Below are positions 4,326-7,602 of a DNA stretch of 7,602 nucleotides, piece by piece; positions within the stretch are counted from its first letter, which is position 1, and each line of letters starts with the position of its first letter. A program made the translations under genes and the position numbers. This DNA comes from Alphaproteobacteria bacterium (GTDB lineage: Bacteria > Pseudomonadota > Alphaproteobacteria > Rhizobiales > Xanthobacteraceae), in NCBI GenBank assembly GCA_005883445.1, contig VAZL01000523.1, forward strand, positions 1-7,602, in the 5' to 3' direction. The notes beneath the pieces were generated by a model. The model worked only from the letters and a program-made list of their open reading frames with translations, had not been told where the DNA came from and searched no databases.

Positions 4326-7283
4326 ATGATTTCGGTGAACCAATCAGGCGACAGTTCGCTCGTGCGACGGATCGCGCGGGCGCCGCACCTTCAGGCCGCG
4401 GACGAGGCGCGTGCGCGCGTCAACGAGTGGCTCGCCGAAATCGCCGGTCTTCCCGCCGGCCAGACGCTGACACGGCTCGCCGCGGCTCACCCGAGGCTCG
4501 AGGCGCTGATGACGGGGCTGGCGGACGGCTCGCCCTATCTCTGGGGCCTCGTGCGCGGGTCGCCGGAGCGGTTCGTCGCGCTTCTCGAGGCCGACCCCGA
4601 GCACCGTTTCCGCGACATTCTCGCTGACGCAAGACGCGCGATCGCGGCAACACGCGATGAAGCCGAGGTGATGCGCCTGCTTCGCCGCATGAAGGCCGAG
4701 GCAGCGCTGTTGATAGCGCTCGCCGATATCGGCGGCGTTTGGCCGGTGACGCAGGTCGTCGACCTGCAGACGATGCTGGCCGATGCGGCCGTTGGCGCCG
4801 CGGTCGACTACCTGCTCGAGGCTGCGCAGCGCAGCGGCAAGCTCAAAGGCTTCGAGCGCGGCCGTCCGGCGCAAGGTTCGGGCTATATCGTGCTCGCCAT
4901 GGGTAAAATGGGGGCGGGCGAGCTCAATTATTCGAGCGACATCGACCTCATCATCTTCTACGACCCTGCAGCGCTCGTCGCGGCAACGGAGCCGGCGGCA
5001 TTTTACGTGCGGCTCACGCGAATGCTGGTGAAGCTGTTGCAGGAGCGCACTCCCGACGGCTACGTATTTCGCATCGATCTGCGGCTGCGCCCAGATCCGG
5101 CCTCGACTCACATCGCCATCTCCACCACTGCGGCGCTCGACTACTACGAAAGCCGCGGACAGAATTGGGAGCGCGCCGCGCTGATCAAAGCGCGGCCGTG
5201 CGCGGGCGACATCGCGGCCGGGGAAGCGTTGCTCGCCGGGCTTTCGCCCTTCATTTGGCGCAAATATCTCGACTTCGCAGCGGTTGCCGACGTGCACGCG
5301 ATGAAGCGGCAGATCCACGCCTATCGCGGCCATGATGAGATCGCGGTCGAAGGGCACAATATCAAGCTCGGTCGGGGCGGCATCCGCGAGATCGAATTCT
5401 TCGTGCAGACCCAGCAACTCATCGCCGGCGGACGATATCCCGAGTTGCGCATCAAAGAGACGCTGCAAACGCTGGCGGCACTTGCCGACGGCGGCTGGAT
5501 CGATCAGCAGGTGCGCGATGATCTCGCCGCCGCTTACCGTTTCCTGCGTGTGGTCGAAAACCGTCTCCAGATGGTGGCCGACGAGCAGACCCACACCTTG
5601 CCGGCCGATCGGGATGGGCTCGAGCGTTTTGCCCGCTTCGCCGGCTTTCCCGATCGCGATGCGTTCGCGCGAGCCTTGCTCGTTCATCTGCGCAATGTAC
5701 AGCGCCATTATGCGACGCTGTTCGAGAATGCGCCCGTCATCGAGGCCGGCCAGCGGACATTATTTTTTCCCTCTGAGGCGGACGATCGCGAAACTCTCGA
5801 CCGATTGTCCGAAATGGGATTTCGCCGTCCGCTGGAGACCTCTGCCTTGGTGCGGCGGTGGGCCACAGGCAGCTACGGTACACTCAAGGGTGCGTTCGCG
5901 CGCAGCCAGCTCGCCGAAATCGTGCCGATGCTGCTTCAACATTTTGCCCGCTCGGCAAACCCCGATGCGGCGGTCGCAGCATTCGACAGGTTCCTTGCAG
6001 GGCTGCACGGCGGCGGACGGCTGTTTTCGCTGTTGCGCCAGAATCCCGATCGGATCGCCCTGATCGCGCTCGTGCTCGGCACCGCGCCACGCCTCGCGGA
6101 CGGCCTTGCTCAGTTTCCGGAGGTCATGGACGCGGTCATCGATCCGAGCTTCTTTGGCGCGCTGCCCGAAGAAACCGAGCTCGCGGCCGCGCTCGACCGC
6201 TCGCTCGGCCAAGCCGGATCGTACGAGGACTTCCTCGATCGCATCCGCATCTTCGCGCAGGAGCAGATGTTCCTGATAGGGACCCGGATCGTGTCGGGAA
6301 CCGTGTCAGCGGAGCAGGCGGGCGAGGCTTTCGCCCGGTTGGCGGATGCGCTCATTCGCTGCCTCCACCGCACGATCGAGGAGCATTTCGCGCAGCTGCA
6401 CGGCCGCATCGCAGGGCAGCAGACCGCGATCTTGGCGCTCGGGAAGCTTGGCGGGCGCGAGATAACGGCGAGTTCGGATCTCGATCTCATCGTCGTCTAC
6501 GACTTCGATTCCGACCGTCCGGAATCGGTCGGCCCGCGGCGGCTCTACGGCGCGCAGTATTTTTCGCGGCTGACGCAGCGCCTGATCAGCGCGCTCACCG
6601 CGCAGACCAATCACGGCTTGCTCTATAAGGTCGATATGCGGCTTCGTCCCTCCGGACGCTCCGGCCCGCTCGCGACCCAGATCGACGGTTTTGCCGCTTA
6701 TCAGGAGAACGACGCATGGACCTGGGAGCACCTGGCGCTCACGCGCGCGCGCGTCGTGTCGGCGCCGCCGCAATTCGCGGCCCGGGTCGAGGAGGTCATT
6801 CGCTCCGTGCTATGCCGAGCGCGTGACCCAGAGATGGTCGCCGGCGACGTTCTGGAAATGCGCAAAGCGATCGCAGCGGAGAAAGCCGACAGCGAGCGGT
6901 GGAATCTCAAATATGTCGTCGGCGGGCTGATCGACATCGAATTCATCGCCCAATATCTGCAGCTCATTCATGCGGCGCAGACACCCGACATTCTCGACAC
7001 CTCGACCACGCAGGTGCTCGACCGGGCATGGCGGCTCGGGCTGCTCAAGGCCGAGGATGCGGAGGTGCTGCGCCGGGCGGTGCGGCTCTATCATGATCTC
7101 ACGCAGATTCTGCGCTTATGCCTGCCGGGGCAGTTCAATCCCAAGGCGGCGGCGCCGGGCCTCAGTGGGCTGTTGACGCGCGCCGCGGACGTCCCTGATT
7201 TCGCCACGCTCGATGCATTCATCGGCGAGACGCAGAGTAAGGTGCGCGCAAGCTTCAATCGCATCCTTGGGGCATCATCTTGA
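4326..7283 (+). CDS. glnE: Bifunctional glutamine synthetase adenylyltransferase / adenylyl-removing enzyme
   Basis: GlnE controls glutamine synthetase in the cytoplasm. One half adenylylates a tyrosine of GlnA when nitrogen is plentiful, and the other removes AMP by phosphorolysis under the control of PII and glutamine. From the ATG at 4326 it has 985 residues, a little longer than the 946 of E. coli. Both nucleotidyltransferase halves are intact. The N-terminal removing domain has the metal-binding pair Asp205/Asp207 in YSSDIDL, then DLRLRPDP (251-258) and KLGRGGIREIEFF (347-359). The C-terminal transferase domain has Asp718/Asp720 in SSDLDL, DMRLRPSG (770-777) and the VGGLIDIEF stretch (865-873). 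Start choice is uncertain. GTG 4299, ATG 4326 and GTG 4335 are all in frame, and the best ribosome site, GGAG at 4321-4324, fits 4335 best. The 188-nt gap after the kinase gene suggests its own transcript. No T-tailed terminator is visible after the stop. Confidence 0.96.
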   Translation: MISVNQSGDSSLVRRIARAPHLQAADEARARVNEWLAEIAGLPAGQTLTRLAAAHPRLEALMTGLADGSPYLWGLVRGSPERFVALLEADPEHRFRDILADARRAIAATRDEAEVMRLLRRMKAEAALLIALADIGGVWPVTQVVDLQTMLADAAVGAAVDYLLEAAQRSGKLKGFERGRPAQGSGYIVLAMGKMGAGELNYSSDIDLIIFYDPAALVAATEPAAFYVRLTRMLVKLLQERTPDGYVFRIDLRLRPDPASTHIAISTTAALDYYESRGQNWERAALIKARPCAGDIAAGEALLAGLSPFIWRKYLDFAAVADVHAMKRQIHAYRGHDEIAVEGHNIKLGRGGIREIEFFVQTQQLIAGGRYPELRIKETLQTLAALADGGWIDQQVRDDLAAAYRFLRVVENRLQMVADEQTHTLPADRDGLERFARFAGFPDRDAFARALLVHLRNVQRHYATLFENAPVIEAGQRTLFFPSEADDRETLDRLSEMGFRRPLETSALVRRWATGSYGTLKGAFARSQLAEIVPMLLQHFARSANPDAAVAAFDRFLAGLHGGGRLFSLLRQNPDRIALIALVLGTAPRLADGLAQFPEVMDAVIDPSFFGALPEETELAAALDRSLGQAGSYEDFLDRIRIFAQEQMFLIGTRIVSGTVSAEQAGEAFARLADALIRCLHRTIEEHFAQLHGRIAGQQTAILALGKLGGREITASSDLDLIVVYDFDSDRPESVGPRRLYGAQYFSRLTQRLISALTAQTNHGLLYKVDMRLRPSGRSGPLATQIDGFAAYQENDAWTWEHLALTRARVVSAPPQFAARVEEVIRSVLCRARDPEMVAGDVLEMRKAIAAEKADSERWNLKYVVGGLIDIEFIAQYLQLIHAAQTPDILDTSTTQVLDRAWRLGLLKAEDAEVLRRAVRLYHDLTQILRLCLPGQFNPKAAAPGLSGLLTRAADVPDFATLDAFIGETQSKVRASFNRILGASS

Positions 7284-7378
7284 GCGGCCAACCGCCGACC
7301 GGTCGAGGGCGCGGCGGGATGAGCGTGGCCAGCACCGTCGCGGATCGCGGATTGCAGGCGAATATTTTTGTGCCGCTC

Positions 7379-7394
7379 TGTGAGCTATTTCACG
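7379..7394. promoter_or_regulatory. CRP-like palindrome upstream of the truncated last gene
   Basis: TGTGA (7379-7383), six bases, then TCACG (7390-7394) matches nine of ten defined bases of the E. coli CRP site TGTGA-N6-TCACA. It lies in a non-coding spacer about 105 nt before the ATG at 7497, a plausible distance for an activator. Alphaproteobacterial CRP/FNR-family proteins vary in specificity, so the binding protein is unknown. No convincing -35/-10 pair is seen beside it. Confidence 0.3.
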
Positions 7395-7496
7395 CTCGCC
7401 TTACCCGCGGCAATCCTAAAGAGGATATGAGCCGCGCCGCTCCGCAGGCCGCGAGCGCTCCCCAGTTAAGAAAAATCAGCCTGCTGGGAGATGTCC

Positions 7497-7602
7497 ATGG
7501 ATAGGAAATCGTCAGTCCTAGTGATGATCATGCTTGTTGCCGCAACGCTTGTTGGGACAGGCCGCGGCGATGATGCGAGCGTCACGATTCCGGACCAAAT
7601 GA
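7497..7602 (+). CDS. N-terminus of an unidentified exported protein, cut by the window end
   Basis: Only 35 codons are present, and the frame stays open to the last base. The start has a good ribosome site, GGGAG at 7486-7490, 6 nt before the ATG. Another in-frame ATG at 7491 directly abuts that site and is unlikely. The product begins MDRKSS, followed by a hydrophobic core (VLVMIMLVAATLVG, residues 7-20) and then GRGDDASVT. This is a typical Sec signal peptide with cleavage probably between residues 24 and 28. There is no lipobox cysteine. The mature part is too short to name. A small periplasmic protein is the natural guess, nothing more specific. Confidence 0.7.
   Translation, partial: MDRKSSVLVMIMLVAATLVGTGRGDDASVTIPDQM

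Noticed and set aside
4344..5708. Antisense open frame (about 454 codons) opposite the first half of glnE
   Set aside because: It shows the same GC-bias shadow pattern. The sense strand carries conserved GlnE motifs throughout.
7280..7504. 74-codon frame from a TTG overlapping the glnE stop
   Set aside because: It has a rare start codon, no ribosome site, an unremarkable composition, and it crosses the CRP-like site. Only the short internal ATG at 7427 has any ribosome-binding signal, and it is listed as a finding.
1..7602. CRISPR arrays, insertion sequences, integrases, toxin-antitoxin pairs, phage genes, tRNA/rRNA
   Set aside because: None seen on either strand. The only direct repeat is the two-copy 23-mer, and all large sense frames are housekeeping or regulatory genes.

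Overview
The window is high-GC DNA with GC-biased third codon positions. It looks like chromosomal DNA of an alphaproteobacterium, most likely Hyphomicrobiales (Rhizobiales; Bradyrhizobium/Xanthobacteraceae-like). The gene order DegP-type protease, OmpR-family regulator, histidine kinase and glnE, all on the + strand, is one I recall from that order, where it often follows cytochrome c maturation genes. I could not check this by search.

Layout: 1-164 holds a likely sigma70-type promoter and the leader of a periplasmic DegP/HtrA protease (165-1700). Between it and the next gene, 1701-2000 carries no convincing gene but is rich in structure. It has a 23-bp exact direct repeat, each copy followed by a GAGGGG-headed hairpin, so it reads as a diverged tandem ~80-bp terminator-like module. 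A third hairpin follows, then a good -35/-10 pair and a short hairpin in the regulator leader. A two-component system follows: response regulator 2001-2675 and sensor kinase 2722-4137, 46 nt apart with a nested hairpin in the gap. After a 188-nt spacer with two perfect inverted repeats comes glnE (about 4326-7283), the bifunctional glutamine synthetase adenylyltransferase/adenylyl-removing enzyme. The last stretch, 7284-7496, holds a CRP-like palindrome, and at 7497 an exported protein begins and runs off the window.

Functionally, DegP handles misfolded envelope proteins and the two-component pair probably senses an envelope or periplasmic cue. The hairpins between them argue for separate transcription. 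GlnE belongs to central nitrogen control and has no obvious mechanistic link to the rest.

All protein families here are well known and complete, and I found no undescribed multi-gene system. What merits a second look is non-coding: the duplicated hairpin module, the leader and intercistronic hairpins, the palindromes before glnE, and the CRP-like site before the truncated gene.
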